This document shows positions 34,425 through 45,760 of a stretch of DNA of 64,000 nucleotides, in pieces. The stretch's first letter is position 1. The number at the start of each line of letters is the position of its first letter. A program made the position numbers and the translations under genes. Source of the DNA: DATFTF01 sp963825175 (GTDB lineage: Bacteria; Acidobacteriota; Thermoanaerobaculia; UBA5066; Gp7-AA6); the NCBI GenBank assembly GCA_963825175.1, contig CAWGSA010000004.1, positions 62,001 through 126,000 of the forward strand. The letters are read 5' to 3'. The notes below the pieces were generated by a model, which worked only from the letters and a program-made list of their open reading frames with translations, did no database searches and was not told the origin of the DNA.

Positions 34425-36104
34425 ATGCCGGAACCGACTCTGGACGACGCCCTGGCCGAGGTGCTGCGGTCCTTTCGCAATGCGCTCGCCGTGTCGCGCG
34501 CTCGCTGCTATGCCATGACGCCGACGGGGTCCTATCGGCTGGCGGCCTCGTTCGGCTTCGTGTCCCGGTTCGGACCGGAGGACGCTCTCATGCCCGGGCA
34601 TCCTCTGATCGAGTGGGTCCAGCACAATCGCCGGCCCTCGTTCGTGAATTCTCCGATCGACGCCGGGCGGCTGGGCGAGTTGATGGAGAGGGACCACTAT
34701 GCCCATTCCCTGACCGCCCCGATCTACGAGGGGTCCCGCCTGGTCGGAATCCTGGAGCTGCAGGACCGGCTGGGGGGCGCCCCGTTCAGCTGGGAAGACA
34801 TCCGGAGGGTCGAGCTGCTGGTGCAGCGCGTCGAATCGGTGATCCGGCGCTTCGGCGACAGGTCGGTGGCGGAGCCCGAGCCGCTCGCCGAGGAGGACCG
34901 TGAAGCTCTGTTTCTCGATGGCCGGAGCGCCGGAAAGGCCGAGTTTCCCGCACCGCCGGATCTCTTCTCCCGCGACCGGGGCGCGCGGGCGCCGTCGACG
35001 GTGGCCGACGCTCCGACGGCGTCGCCCGGCGGCGAGGCGGCCCGAAACGAAGAGACTCCCGAGCTGACACGCCGGGAGACCGCCGTCCTTCGTGGCTTTC
35101 TCCACGCGCTTCTTCTGAGCCCGGAGATCGATGCCGTCGTTTTCTCCCTGTGGACGCGCGGAAAGGCAGATGCTCTGGCCGGAGCCCGTCGGGAGATCGG
35201 CGACCGGGGACGGGAGACGCTGTGGCGCCAACTCGAGGCCGCCCTGGCGTCCGCCGTTCCCGATCTGCGCCTCCCGGGCGAGAGGTCGCTCCGTACCGAG
35301 TTCCCGGTCGGGCGCTCGGAGGGTGAGATCTCCGACCCGGGCGGCATGCAGACCTCGGTGATCTTCTCCGGCGCCCGCACGCTGCTGCTCACCCTCGTCT
35401 TCGCGCGACCTCCCGGCCCGGCCATCGAAGCGGCCCTGAAGGAGACGCACAGGCTGGTGCGGGCGGCGGTCCTGCAGGTCCGAGGAGCCGAGCGCTACAG
35501 GGCCTCGTACCGCAGCCTCATCCATTTCTTGATCGAGCCCGACCGCCGGTCCTTTCCCCAGCTCAAGGCGCATTCGCTCGCGGTCGGAGCCCTGTGCCGG
35601 CGGTTTGCCGCCGCTCTCTCTCTTCCCGCCGAGACCGTCGAACAGTTCACGGTGGCCGGGCTGCTGCACGACGTCGGCTTGAAGGACCTGGACATTCCCT
35701 ACGAGCGCATCGCCGGGCGGCGGGCGCTCGACATGCAGGAGCTCGGCCTCGTCCGGCAGCACCCCGCCGTGGGGGCTTCCTTGATCTCCCGTATCGAGTT
35801 TCCGTACCCCGTCGCTCCGCTGGTGCGGCATCACCATGAGCGGTTCGATGGGGCGGGCTATCCCGATCGGCTGGCCGGCGAACACATTCCGCTGGGATCG
35901 CGGGTGATCGCGATCGCGGAGGCCTACGACGCGATGGTCGCTCCGCACTCCTACCGCTCGCCGGTTTCTTCGGAGGCCGCGCTGGAGATCATAATGTTGA
36001 AGGGCGGGACGCAGTTCGATCCGGATCTGACCAAGCGGTTCCCGGATCTGGTCCGGGAAAGCGCGCCGGAGGACGACGTCCAATTTCCCAAGACCGAGCC
36101 GTGA
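34425..36104 (+). CDS. GAF / HD-GYP domain protein, probable cyclic-di-GMP phosphodiesterase
   Basis: A 559-aa soluble protein. Residues about 1-150 form a GAF-like sensor (HPLIEWVQHNRRPSFVN; GRLVG-type ILELQD). A variable linker follows, then a second globular region. The C-terminal HD-GYP domain (about 375-545) carries AHSLAVGALC, LLHDVGLKDLD, LVRQHPAVGASLISRI, RHHHERFDGAGYPDRLAG and AIAEAYDAM, so metal-binding and GYP residues are intact. It should hydrolyse cyclic di-GMP, opposing the GGDEF activity of the protein at 37-40 kb. It overlaps smpB by 4 bases. Confidence 0.85.
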   Translation: MPEPTLDDALAEVLRSFRNALAVSRARCYAMTPTGSYRLAASFGFVSRFGPEDALMPGHPLIEWVQHNRRPSFVNSPIDAGRLGELMERDHYAHSLTAPIYEGSRLVGILELQDRLGGAPFSWEDIRRVELLVQRVESVIRRFGDRSVAEPEPLAEEDREALFLDGRSAGKAEFPAPPDLFSRDRGARAPSTVADAPTASPGGEAARNEETPELTRRETAVLRGFLHALLLSPEIDAVVFSLWTRGKADALAGARREIGDRGRETLWRQLEAALASAVPDLRLPGERSLRTEFPVGRSEGEISDPGGMQTSVIFSGARTLLLTLVFARPPGPAIEAALKETHRLVRAAVLQVRGAERYRASYRSLIHFLIEPDRRSFPQLKAHSLAVGALCRRFAAALSLPAETVEQFTVAGLLHDVGLKDLDIPYERIAGRRALDMQELGLVRQHPAVGASLISRIEFPYPVAPLVRHHHERFDGAGYPDRLAGEHIPLGSRVIAIAEAYDAMVAPHSYRSPVSSEAALEIIMLKGGTQFDPDLTKRFPDLVRESAPEDDVQFPKTEP

Positions 36105-36571
36105 AAGACGCGCGGCCGCTGGCCGCGGGACGTCCCGTCGCCACCAACCGGAAGGCGTTCCACGACTTCTTCATCGAGGATCGGATGGAGGCCGGGCTCG
36201 TGCTGACGGGGACGGAAGTCAAATCTCTGCGCGAGGGCCGGGCGCAGCTGAAGGATTCCTACGTCCAGTTTCGAGCCGGCGAGGCGTATCTCGTCGGGGC
36301 GCACATCTCGCCGTACGGCGCCGGGTCCTGGACGAACCATCTTCCCGAGCGGGATCGCAAGCTCCTGCTCCACCGGCGCGAGCTCGTGCGCTGGGCCGAC
36401 GCCGTGGCCACGCGGGGTGTCACGTGCGTGCCGCTCTCCCTCTACTTCAAGGGGAGCCGCGCCAAGGTGGAGATCGGCCTGGTCAAGGGAAAGAAGCTGC
36501 ACGACAAGCGGGACGCCATCCGGGATCGGGAGTTGAAGAGGGAAGCCGATCGGGCGATGCGCCGGCGATGA
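36101..36571 (+). CDS. smpB: SsrA-binding protein SmpB
   Basis: The tmRNA partner in trans-translation. The 156-aa sequence has NRKAFHDFFIEDRMEAGLVL, TGTEVKSLREGRAQLKDSYV, the LLLHRREL block and the basic C-terminal tail KKLHDKRDAIRDRELKREAD that enters the ribosomal A site. The GTG start overlaps the stop of the GAF/HD-GYP gene. The tmRNA gene ssrA was not found in this window. Confidence 0.97.
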   Translation: MKDARPLAAGRPVATNRKAFHDFFIEDRMEAGLVLTGTEVKSLREGRAQLKDSYVQFRAGEAYLVGAHISPYGAGSWTNHLPERDRKLLLHRRELVRWADAVATRGVTCVPLSLYFKGSRAKVEIGLVKGKKLHDKRDAIRDRELKREADRAMRRR

Positions 36572-36593
36572 GGGATGCGGCGGATCCGGAGTC

Positions 36594-37055
36594 ATGAGCG
36601 AACCGCGGTTCCACCTCCGCGACGTCCGCATGGCCGACTTCGAGGCGCTGTACAGCCTGGACCAGGCCTGCTTCGAGGAGGGAATCGCGTACCAGCGGGA
36701 CGAGCTTCGCCAGTTTCTCTCCTTGTCCTCGGCGCAGGCATTGGCGGCCGAAGTGGACGGCGCCATCGTGGGCTTCGTCGTGGGGTACGTCTCGGTCCGG
36801 CGTCTGGGCCACGTCGTGACTCTGGATGTCGCCGCCGAGCACCGGCGCGAAGGCATCGGAAACGCTCTGTTGGAGGAGCTGCTGCGGCGGTTTGCGGCGG
36901 CTTTCGTCGACCACGTCCACCTCGAAGTCGATGTCGGGAACGAGGCGGCTGTCGGATTCTACGAGAGATTCGGATTTCGCAAGCGCAAGCGTCTGCCCGA
37001 CTACTACGGTCCGAATCGGCCGGCGTGGGAGATGAGCCTGGCTCTGAAGTCCTGA
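36594..37055 (+). CDS. GNAT-family N-acetyltransferase
   Basis: A 153-aa acetyltransferase with the acetyl-CoA loop HRREGIGNALLEELLRR, preceded by the strand VTLDVAAEH, and the C-terminal block LEVDVGNEAAVGFYERFGF followed by YYGPNRPAWEMSL. The pattern resembles RimI/NAT-like N-terminal protein acetyltransferases (NEAAVGFYERFGFRK, YYGPNR), but the substrate is not certain, so I give no symbol. It lies 22 bases after smpB. Confidence 0.85.
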   Translation: MSEPRFHLRDVRMADFEALYSLDQACFEEGIAYQRDELRQFLSLSSAQALAAEVDGAIVGFVVGYVSVRRLGHVVTLDVAAEHRREGIGNALLEELLRRFAAAFVDHVHLEVDVGNEAAVGFYERFGFRKRKRLPDYYGPNRPAWEMSLALKS

Positions 37056-37071
37056 GCCGAATCGGAAGGCG

Positions 37072-37097
37072 CCATATCAGATATGGTATATCCGATC
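37072..37097. terminator. AT-rich palindromes at the GNAT / GGDEF-EAL convergent junction
   Basis: CCATATC-A-GATATGG (37072-37086) is a perfect palindrome. It overlaps a second, near-perfect one with arms ATCAGATAT and ATATCCGAT (37077-37097), so only one can form at a time. As at 28885, an AT-rich palindrome marks a convergent gene end. Two-way termination is an inference. Confidence 0.4.
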
Positions 37098-37109
37098 AGA
37101 CCTTGATTC

Positions 37110-40100
37110 TCAGTCCTTGGCCCTGAGTCCGATCACTTTCGGCCTCGACGAGCGCATGTCGAGCTTGCGGCGGGAGCGCAGGAGCTGCCCGAATTCCGCC
37201 GCGGCGATCGGGGCGCTGAACAGGTATCCTTGCATCTCGTCGCACCGATTCCGGCGCAGGAAGGCGAGCTGTTCCTCGGTTTCCACGCCCTCCGCCACGA
37301 CCGTGAGCTGAAGGCTGTGGGCGAGTGCGATCACCGCCGCCGCGATCGAGGCCGCGTCGGCGTCGTGGGTGACGTCGCGCACGAAGGATTGGTCGATCTT
37401 GATGCGATCGATGGGGAAGCGCTTGAGGTAGTTGAGTGACGAGTAGCCGGTCCCGAAGTCGTCCATGGACAGGCTCACGCCGAGATCCTTGAGGCTCCCC
37501 AGCGTGGAGATCGAGATCTCGGCGTTCTGCATGGCGTTGGATTCGGTGATCTCCAGGTCGAGCGCGTCGGCCTGCAATCCCGACTGTGCGAGAGCTTCGG
37601 TGACCTGGCGCACCAGCTCGGTCTGCTGAAACTGGCGCGACGAGAGGTTGACCGCGATCGACAGGTGGGGAAACCCGGCCTCGTGCCACGCCCGAACCTG
37701 GGCGCAGGCCGTGCGCAGCACCCATTGCCCGATCGGGACGATGAGCCCGGAGATCTCCGCCAAGGGAATGAACTCGGCCGGCGGGATGATGCCCAGCGTG
37801 GGATGGCGCCAGCGCAGGAGCGCCTCGGCGCCGCGAATGGCTCCGGTCCGCAGATCGACCAGCGGCTGAAAGACGAGGACGAGCTCCTCGTGGTGGAGGG
37901 CCTGCCGGAGCCGCCCCTCGAGCGAGAGCCGCTCCAGGGCCCGGGAGTTCATGGCCGGCGCGTAGAGCTGGCAATTGTCGCGGCCCTGGTCCTTGGCTCG
38001 GTACATCGCGGTGTCGGCGTTGCGCACCAGGGTCTCGGCGTCCTGACCGTCGGTGGGATAGATGGCCACGCCGATCGAGGTCGTCACGAAGAGTTCCCGC
38101 TGGTCGATGAAGAACGGCAGCCGGACGACCTCGAGGATCTTGTGCGCGATCTTGGCGGCGTCTTCTTCCAACGCGATGTGGGGCACCAGCACGGTGAACT
38201 CGTCGCCGCCCAGCCGGGCCACCGTGTCGCCCTCCCGGACGCAGCCGGTGACCCGCTCCGCGACCCGGCGCAGCAGCTCGTCGCCGACGCTGTGGCCGAG
38301 GGAATCGTTGATGACTTTGAAGCGGTCGAGATCGAGGAACAGCGTGGCCAGCCTCTGCTGGGTCCGATGGGCCTGGACGACGGCCACGTTCAGCCGGTCG
38401 TTGAAGAGAAGGCGGTTGGGCAGGCCGGTGAGCGCGTCGTGAAAAGCCAGGTGCTTGACCTGCTCCTCGGCCCTCTTGCGCTCGGTGATGTCGATGACGG
38501 TTCCCTCGATCACCGGGCCGTCCGGCTCCTCGACCAGGGTTGCGTTCTCCAGGACCCAGACCAGGCCGCCGTCCTTGCGTCGGAGGCACTGCTCGTGGTT
38601 GGTCAGGGTCTGACGCTCGAGCAGGCGGTGGAGAGACGCCGACCGATCCTCGGGGGAGCGGTAGAAGTCTCCCGCCGGATGGCTGAGGACCTCCTCGCGC
38701 GACTCGTAGCCGAAGATCCGCGCGAACGAGTCGTTGCAGTCGAGAAATGTTCCTTCAGGCGTCGTGCGGTAGACCCCGGCCAGGTTGCGCTCGAAAAGGT
38801 TTCGGTAGCGAAGCTCCGACTGATCGGCGGCGCGTCGGGCCCGCTGCTGCTCGGTCACGTCGATGGCGACGCCGACCGCGCCGTCCGGCTCGCCGCGGTC
38901 GTCGCGCCGGGAGCGGATGCGAACCTCCCAGGACAGGTCTCCCACCGTCACCGTGGTGATGAAGTCCTCGCCCTCGAGCGCGCGAGCAATCGTATCGACG
39001 ACCTGAGGCAGCGAGCTGTACAGCTCCAGAGCATTGCGGCCCGTGAGCTGGCCGGGCTGGATGCGGATGGTCTCGAGCCCCTTGCCGTCCATGTGCAGAA
39101 TCTTCCCGTCGCGGTCCAACGCGAAGAGCACAATGGGAGCATTGTTGACGAGCGTTCGAAGACGCTCGTCGCTCTGCTGGAGGGCGGCCTCCGTGCTGCG
39201 CTTTTCCGTGACGTCGGTCACCACGCCGACCCACTTGTCGGGCAGGCCGTCCTGGCCGAGGAGGGCCCGGCCGGCGTTGGACCAGGTCAGGCACTGGCCG
39301 TCCTTGCGGCGGATCCGATACTCCTCCAGGAAGGCCTCTCCCGTGGCCAGGCTCCTCTCGACCGCGGACAGGACCCGGTCATGGTCGTCCGGGTGGATGA
39401 GCGCCTCCCATGAGTCGAGCGTCCGGGGCAGCTCGCCCGGCGCGAATCCCAGCCGCTGGTCGACGTCTCCCAGCACCAGGAGGTTTCCCGAAGCGATGTC
39501 CCACTCGTAGATCAGATCGCTCAGGCTTTGGGCGGCGACGCGGAAGCGCTCCTCGGATTCGCGCAGGAGCCGTTCCGCCCGCCGCCGCTGCGTGACGTCG
39601 CGGGCGATGACGGTGACGATGCGCCGGCCGTCCCTGGCGAAGGTTCCGAAGGAGACTTCCAGCGGAACGTTCCTCCCGTCGGCGTGGCGTCCGACGATCT
39701 CCAGCGCGTCCCGCCGCGCCGGCGCGCCGTGCGGATCGGGAGGCAGCATCCCGAGAAGCTGCGCGGCCGGAGGGCCGTCCGGAAACAGGACATCCAGGCG
39801 ATCGCCGATCAACCCTGAGACGGGATGGCCGAAGATCGTCTCCGTGGCGTGATTGACGAAGAGCATGCGGCCGTCCTCGTCGATCGTGACGATCGCGTCC
39901 GACGCGGTCTGCGCGAGCGTGCGAAACCGGGTCTCGCTCTCGCGAAGCGCCCTTTGGCCCTGACGCCGCTCCCGGCGCAGCTGCGCCTCGCGCAGCTCGC
40001 GCTCGACGGCGGGAGCGAGCCGGCCGAGCGAGGCCTTCGGAATGCAGTTGTGGGCGCCGGCCTTGATCGCGCGCACGGCGGTCTCTTCCCCCATGTCCTC

Positions 40101-40355
40101 CGAGACGATCAGGAAGGGGATGTCCCCGTCGCGCTGTTTGACCACGGCGAGCGCTTCCATCGCGTCGAAGCTCTGCAGGCGGTGCTCGGACACGATGACG
40201 TCCCAGCCCGAGGCGTCGAGCGCCGACGCGAACCCTCCCGGATCGTTGACGCGCTCGAACGTGGTCCGATAGCCCCCGTTCTCGAGGGCTTCGACGAGCG
40301 CGGACGCGCCCTCGGCGGAGTCGCTGATGATCAGAACCCGAACACGGGCAGTCAT
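37110..40355 (-). CDS. Receiver / 4x PAS / GGDEF / EAL cyclic-di-GMP signalling protein
   Basis: A 1081-aa protein. Residues 1-120 are a receiver domain with Glu57 at the phospho-acceptor position (VIVSEHRL), possibly mimicking phosphorylation. Four PAS domains follow (about 145-255, 265-390, 400-515 and 525-640). The GGDEF domain (about 650-805) has an intact active site RLGGDEF and an inhibitory site REGD five residues before it. The EAL domain (about 820-1065) keeps EALLRW, the Asn in VNLSSRQF, EITES, MDDFGTGYSSL, KIDQSF and AEGVET. Both catalytic activities look possible. No membrane span is seen. Confidence 0.92.
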   Translation of the reverse strand: MTARVRVLIISDSAEGASALVEALENGGYRTTFERVNDPGGFASALDASGWDVIVSEHRLQSFDAMEALAVVKQRDGDIPFLIVSEDMGEETAVRAIKAGAHNCIPKASLGRLAPAVERELREAQLRRERRQGQRALRESETRFRTLAQTASDAIVTIDEDGRMLFVNHATETIFGHPVSGLIGDRLDVLFPDGPPAAQLLGMLPPDPHGAPARRDALEIVGRHADGRNVPLEVSFGTFARDGRRIVTVIARDVTQRRRAERLLRESEERFRVAAQSLSDLIYEWDIASGNLLVLGDVDQRLGFAPGELPRTLDSWEALIHPDDHDRVLSAVERSLATGEAFLEEYRIRRKDGQCLTWSNAGRALLGQDGLPDKWVGVVTDVTEKRSTEAALQQSDERLRTLVNNAPIVLFALDRDGKILHMDGKGLETIRIQPGQLTGRNALELYSSLPQVVDTIARALEGEDFITTVTVGDLSWEVRIRSRRDDRGEPDGAVGVAIDVTEQQRARRAADQSELRYRNLFERNLAGVYRTTPEGTFLDCNDSFARIFGYESREEVLSHPAGDFYRSPEDRSASLHRLLERQTLTNHEQCLRRKDGGLVWVLENATLVEEPDGPVIEGTVIDITERKRAEEQVKHLAFHDALTGLPNRLLFNDRLNVAVVQAHRTQQRLATLFLDLDRFKVINDSLGHSVGDELLRRVAERVTGCVREGDTVARLGGDEFTVLVPHIALEEDAAKIAHKILEVVRLPFFIDQRELFVTTSIGVAIYPTDGQDAETLVRNADTAMYRAKDQGRDNCQLYAPAMNSRALERLSLEGRLRQALHHEELVLVFQPLVDLRTGAIRGAEALLRWRHPTLGIIPPAEFIPLAEISGLIVPIGQWVLRTACAQVRAWHEAGFPHLSIAVNLSSRQFQQTELVRQVTEALAQSGLQADALDLEITESNAMQNAEISISTLGSLKDLGVSLSMDDFGTGYSSLNYLKRFPIDRIKIDQSFVRDVTHDADAASIAAAVIALAHSLQLTVVAEGVETEEQLAFLRRNRCDEMQGYLFSAPIAAAEFGQLLRSRRKLDMRSSRPKVIGLRAKD

Positions 40356-40429
40356 GAATTCCTAGAAAGTGTGTGCCCGAGTATAGCCCGCCGCCGGCCC
40401 CCGCGCGCCATCGCTCCCGCAGCCTGGGC

Positions 40430-41065
40430 TCAGCCCCTGGCCGTCCTGAGGATGGCGAGCGACACGGTCGTCACGCCGTTCAGAACGAACTGAACCCCGA
40501 TGACGGCGGTGATGAGGCCCATGATCTTGGAGACGATGCGTTGCCCGGTGGGGCCGATCCAGGCCACGATCGCGGGCGCGGCGAGAAGGATCAGAAACGT
40601 CAGCAGGATGTTGACGGCGATCGCGCCGCCCAGCGCGAGACGGGTCAGGCTGTCCTGGGCCTGTCCCACCAGAATCATGACCGTCGAGATCGCGCCCGGG
40701 CCGGCGATGACCGGAATTCCCAGGGGGACGACCGACGGGTCCGCCTTTTCCAGCTCGTCGGCGGGGACGTCCTCGCGGCCGCCCTGAAGCGTGCGGATCG
40801 ACATCAGCGCGAAGATCAGCCCGCCCGCGATCTGGAAGGCGGGAACCGTGATCCCGAAGAAGGCGAAGATGGCGCCTCCGGCGGCGGCGAAGACCGCCAG
40901 CACCGCCGCGGCGGCCAGGCACGCCCTCGCCGCGGCCCGCCGCCGCTGCCTCGCGGCGCCGGAGGTCATCGCCACGAAGATCGGGGCCGCCGAGATGGGG
41001 TTGATCACGGAGAAGAGCGACGAGAAGGCGAGGAGGGCGAACTGCCCTTCGGCGGCGGTCCACAT
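40430..41065 (-). CDS. MarC family integral membrane protein
   Basis: A 211-aa protein with six predicted membrane spans. MarC signatures are FSVINPISAAPIFVAMT in the first helix region, FGITVPAFQIAGGLIFAL, VPLGIPVIAGPGAISTVMIL and IGVQFVLNG near the end. The family (once linked to antibiotic resistance) may be transporters; the substrate is unknown. The ATG at 41063-41065 begins MWTAAEGQFALLAFSSLF. Confidence 0.9.
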   Translation of the reverse strand: MWTAAEGQFALLAFSSLFSVINPISAAPIFVAMTSGAARQRRRAAARACLAAAAVLAVFAAAGGAIFAFFGITVPAFQIAGGLIFALMSIRTLQGGREDVPADELEKADPSVVPLGIPVIAGPGAISTVMILVGQAQDSLTRLALGGAIAVNILLTFLILLAAPAIVAWIGPTGQRIVSKIMGLITAVIGVQFVLNGVTTVSLAILRTARG

Positions 41066-41083
41066 GGGCTTGCGGCGGAAACT

Positions 41084-41710
41084 CTATTTCACGATGCGCA
41101 ACGGACCGCCGCCTGCGCGACGCCGGGGCTTGACGCGACCCGGGGCCTCGGTCCGGGCGGACCGATCGATCCGCGCGAAGGGCCACCAGATGGCGAAGGG
41201 CGCCGCGAACCGCCCCGCGATCTGGTAGAAGTGGAACCCCCCGGCCCAGAGGTTGCGCGCCAGAGCTCCGTAGTGCGCCGCGCTCCACGGTCCCAGCTTC
41301 GTGGCGTAGACCGAGCGCACCTGGAAGACGAGCGCCGCGAGGTGAACCAGCCACAGGAGGATCGCCGCCAGCAGGAAGCTCGCCACCCACTCTCCCCTCC
41401 AAGGGCGCGCGGCGAGGGCAAAGAGCGCGACGAGCAGGACGAAGTTGAAGTGCAGGTCCGCCGCCGGCAGTCCCGGCCGGGGGGCCGCCGGCGGAAAGTC
41501 CTGCCGGTCGACGATGATTTCTCCGCGCGACGCCTCCAGGTGCGTCACCGCCGGCCACTCGGTCAGGCGCAGGATGCGCTCCGCTCCTCCGGCCAGCATG
41601 CGCTCGTAGGCGGGAGAGAAGGCGAGCCACGGCAAGAGGCCCACCACGAAGCCGACCGCCAGCCGGCCGGCAGTCCTCAGCGTCGTCGGCGGAAGGTCCA
41701 CCGCGCTCAA
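41084..41710 (-). CDS. Exosortase-associated membrane protein (exosortase H partner type)
   Basis: A 208-aa protein with about three or four membrane spans (about 14-32, 85-105, 110-135 and 165-180). The segments GGAERILRLTE and HFNFVLLVALFALAARPWRG lie between. It is coded just after a short exosortase with a TTGA overlap. A small membrane partner beside exosortase H is known from other genomes; I assign it by context and size rather than by a firm motif. Start TTG at 41710 gives MSAVDLPPTTLRTAGRL. Confidence 0.6.
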   Translation of the reverse strand: MSAVDLPPTTLRTAGRLAVGFVVGLLPWLAFSPAYERMLAGGAERILRLTEWPAVTHLEASRGEIIVDRQDFPPAAPRPGLPAADLHFNFVLLVALFALAARPWRGEWVASFLLAAILLWLVHLAALVFQVRSVYATKLGPWSAAHYGALARNLWAGGFHFYQIAGRFAAPFAIWWPFARIDRSARTEAPGRVKPRRRAGGGPLRIVK

Positions 41711-42249
41711 GAGGGGCGTCCTCGGGGGAACTTCACCGGCGCCGCCTCCGTCCGCCGCGTGGCCCAGACCAGGAAGAGCAGCACTCCGAACAGCACCACG
41801 AGCGATTGCCAGACCACCGTGTGCGAAGAGGAGAACAGGCTCGGATGATGGCGGCCGATCCAGAAAAGAGACACCACCCTCACGAAATTGAGCACCTCGA
41901 TGGCCGCGAAGCCCAGGAGGAGACCGAAGGCCTTGCGGCGCGCGGTGGACGGGAACGCCAGCACCGCCGAGACGAAGAGGAGCACCGTTTCGATTCCGTT
42001 GCAGCCGTTCTCGATGTTGACGGCGAAGCCGGCCGAGCGGACCTCGGTGCCGGACACGGTGACCCGCTCGCCGATCGCGTTCAAGATCGAGGCCGAAACC
42101 GAAGCGATCACCGCGGTGAACGGCTCGATGACCGCGTCGTTGATCGGCCGCCACGCCACCAGAAAGTAAAAGAGGATCAGAAGGCCCGCGAACCGGGCGA
42201 GGAAGATGAAGGACCGGCGATTCTGGCCCCGGGGGCTCTCGGGCGGCAC
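41707..42249 (-). CDS. xrtH: Exosortase / archaeosortase family protein, probably exosortase H
   Basis: A 180-aa membrane transpeptidase with the three exosortase catalytic residues: Cys in IENGCNGIETVLLF, Arg in EVLNFVRVVSLFW and His in SSSHTVVWQSLVV. Its shortness matches the small exosortases such as XrtH, rather than the 280-500-aa EpsI types. Such enzymes cleave C-terminal sorting tags after secretion and may attach proteins to surface polysaccharides. I see no protein with a C-terminal IPTLxxWG or PEP tag in the window, so targets must be elsewhere. The GTG start is at 42247-42249. Confidence 0.8.
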   Translation of the reverse strand: MPPESPRGQNRRSFIFLARFAGLLILFYFLVAWRPINDAVIEPFTAVIASVSASILNAIGERVTVSGTEVRSAGFAVNIENGCNGIETVLLFVSAVLAFPSTARRKAFGLLLGFAAIEVLNFVRVVSLFWIGRHHPSLFSSSHTVVWQSLVVLFGVLLFLVWATRRTEAAPVKFPRGRPS

Positions 42250-42311
42250 ACCATGATCGTAACCCGGAGGACCGCCGGAGAACGGGACGCGGGCGATCCG
42301 GACCCGTTAGA

Positions 42312-45163
<2,852 letters not shown>

Positions 45164-45167
<4 letters not shown>

Positions 45168-45760
45168 GGAGAGCCGGTCTCGCCGTCGTTCTTCTGGCCG
45201 CTCCGCTGCTGTGGGGCGCCGCGCCGCCGGGCCTTCGCAAGAGCCCCGCGCGTCCGCCGTCCCCGCCGCTCGATTTCTCGGGGGTCTGGGATATCGACGA
45301 GGGCGCCAGCGTGAACGTTCCCCGGCAGATGAAGGGGGCCGTTCTCTCGGTGACGCAGAAGGGCAATCGGATCTGGATCTCCCCGCTCGCGGCGGGGGAT
45401 CGGGGGTCCATGGTCATGGCCGAGGAGCTCGTCGTGGACGGCCGTCCGTACGAGAAGGCCCTCGGACCCGCCGGCAAGGGGACTGTCACGGCGCGTTGGG
45501 GGGACGGGAACACGTCGGTCTGGATCGACGTGCGGGCCGGCGACGGGAACGACCCGAAGAACACCGCGAGCCAGCGCAGCGTCTGGAAGCTGTCCCGCGA
45601 CGGGAGGGTGTGGGTCCGCGAGACCGTCTCGATTTCGCAAGGGACGCCGAGAACCGCGCGGCTGGTCTTCCGCCGGCGTCCCGCCGTGGCGAACCCGACG
45701 CCCACGGCTCGCCCGGCGCCGCGCCGCGCCAGGACCCCCGGCCCGGCCCGGACGCCATGA
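45164..45760 (+). CDS. Secreted hypothetical protein
   Basis: A 198-aa protein with an N-terminal signal peptide (VRRAGLAVVLLAAPLLWGAA) and a beta-rich body: DFSGVWDIDEGASVNVP, then VLSVTQKGNRIWISPL, VVDGRPYEKALGPAGKGTVT and WKLSRDGRVWVRETVSI. The GVWxxD opening and repeated strands resemble small lipocalin-like extracellular domains (as in DUF of the type starting FSGTWKLD), but the family is not certain. The C-terminus is Pro/Arg-rich. It overlaps uvrA and tnaA by 4 bases each, so all three may be co-translated. Confidence 0.65.
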
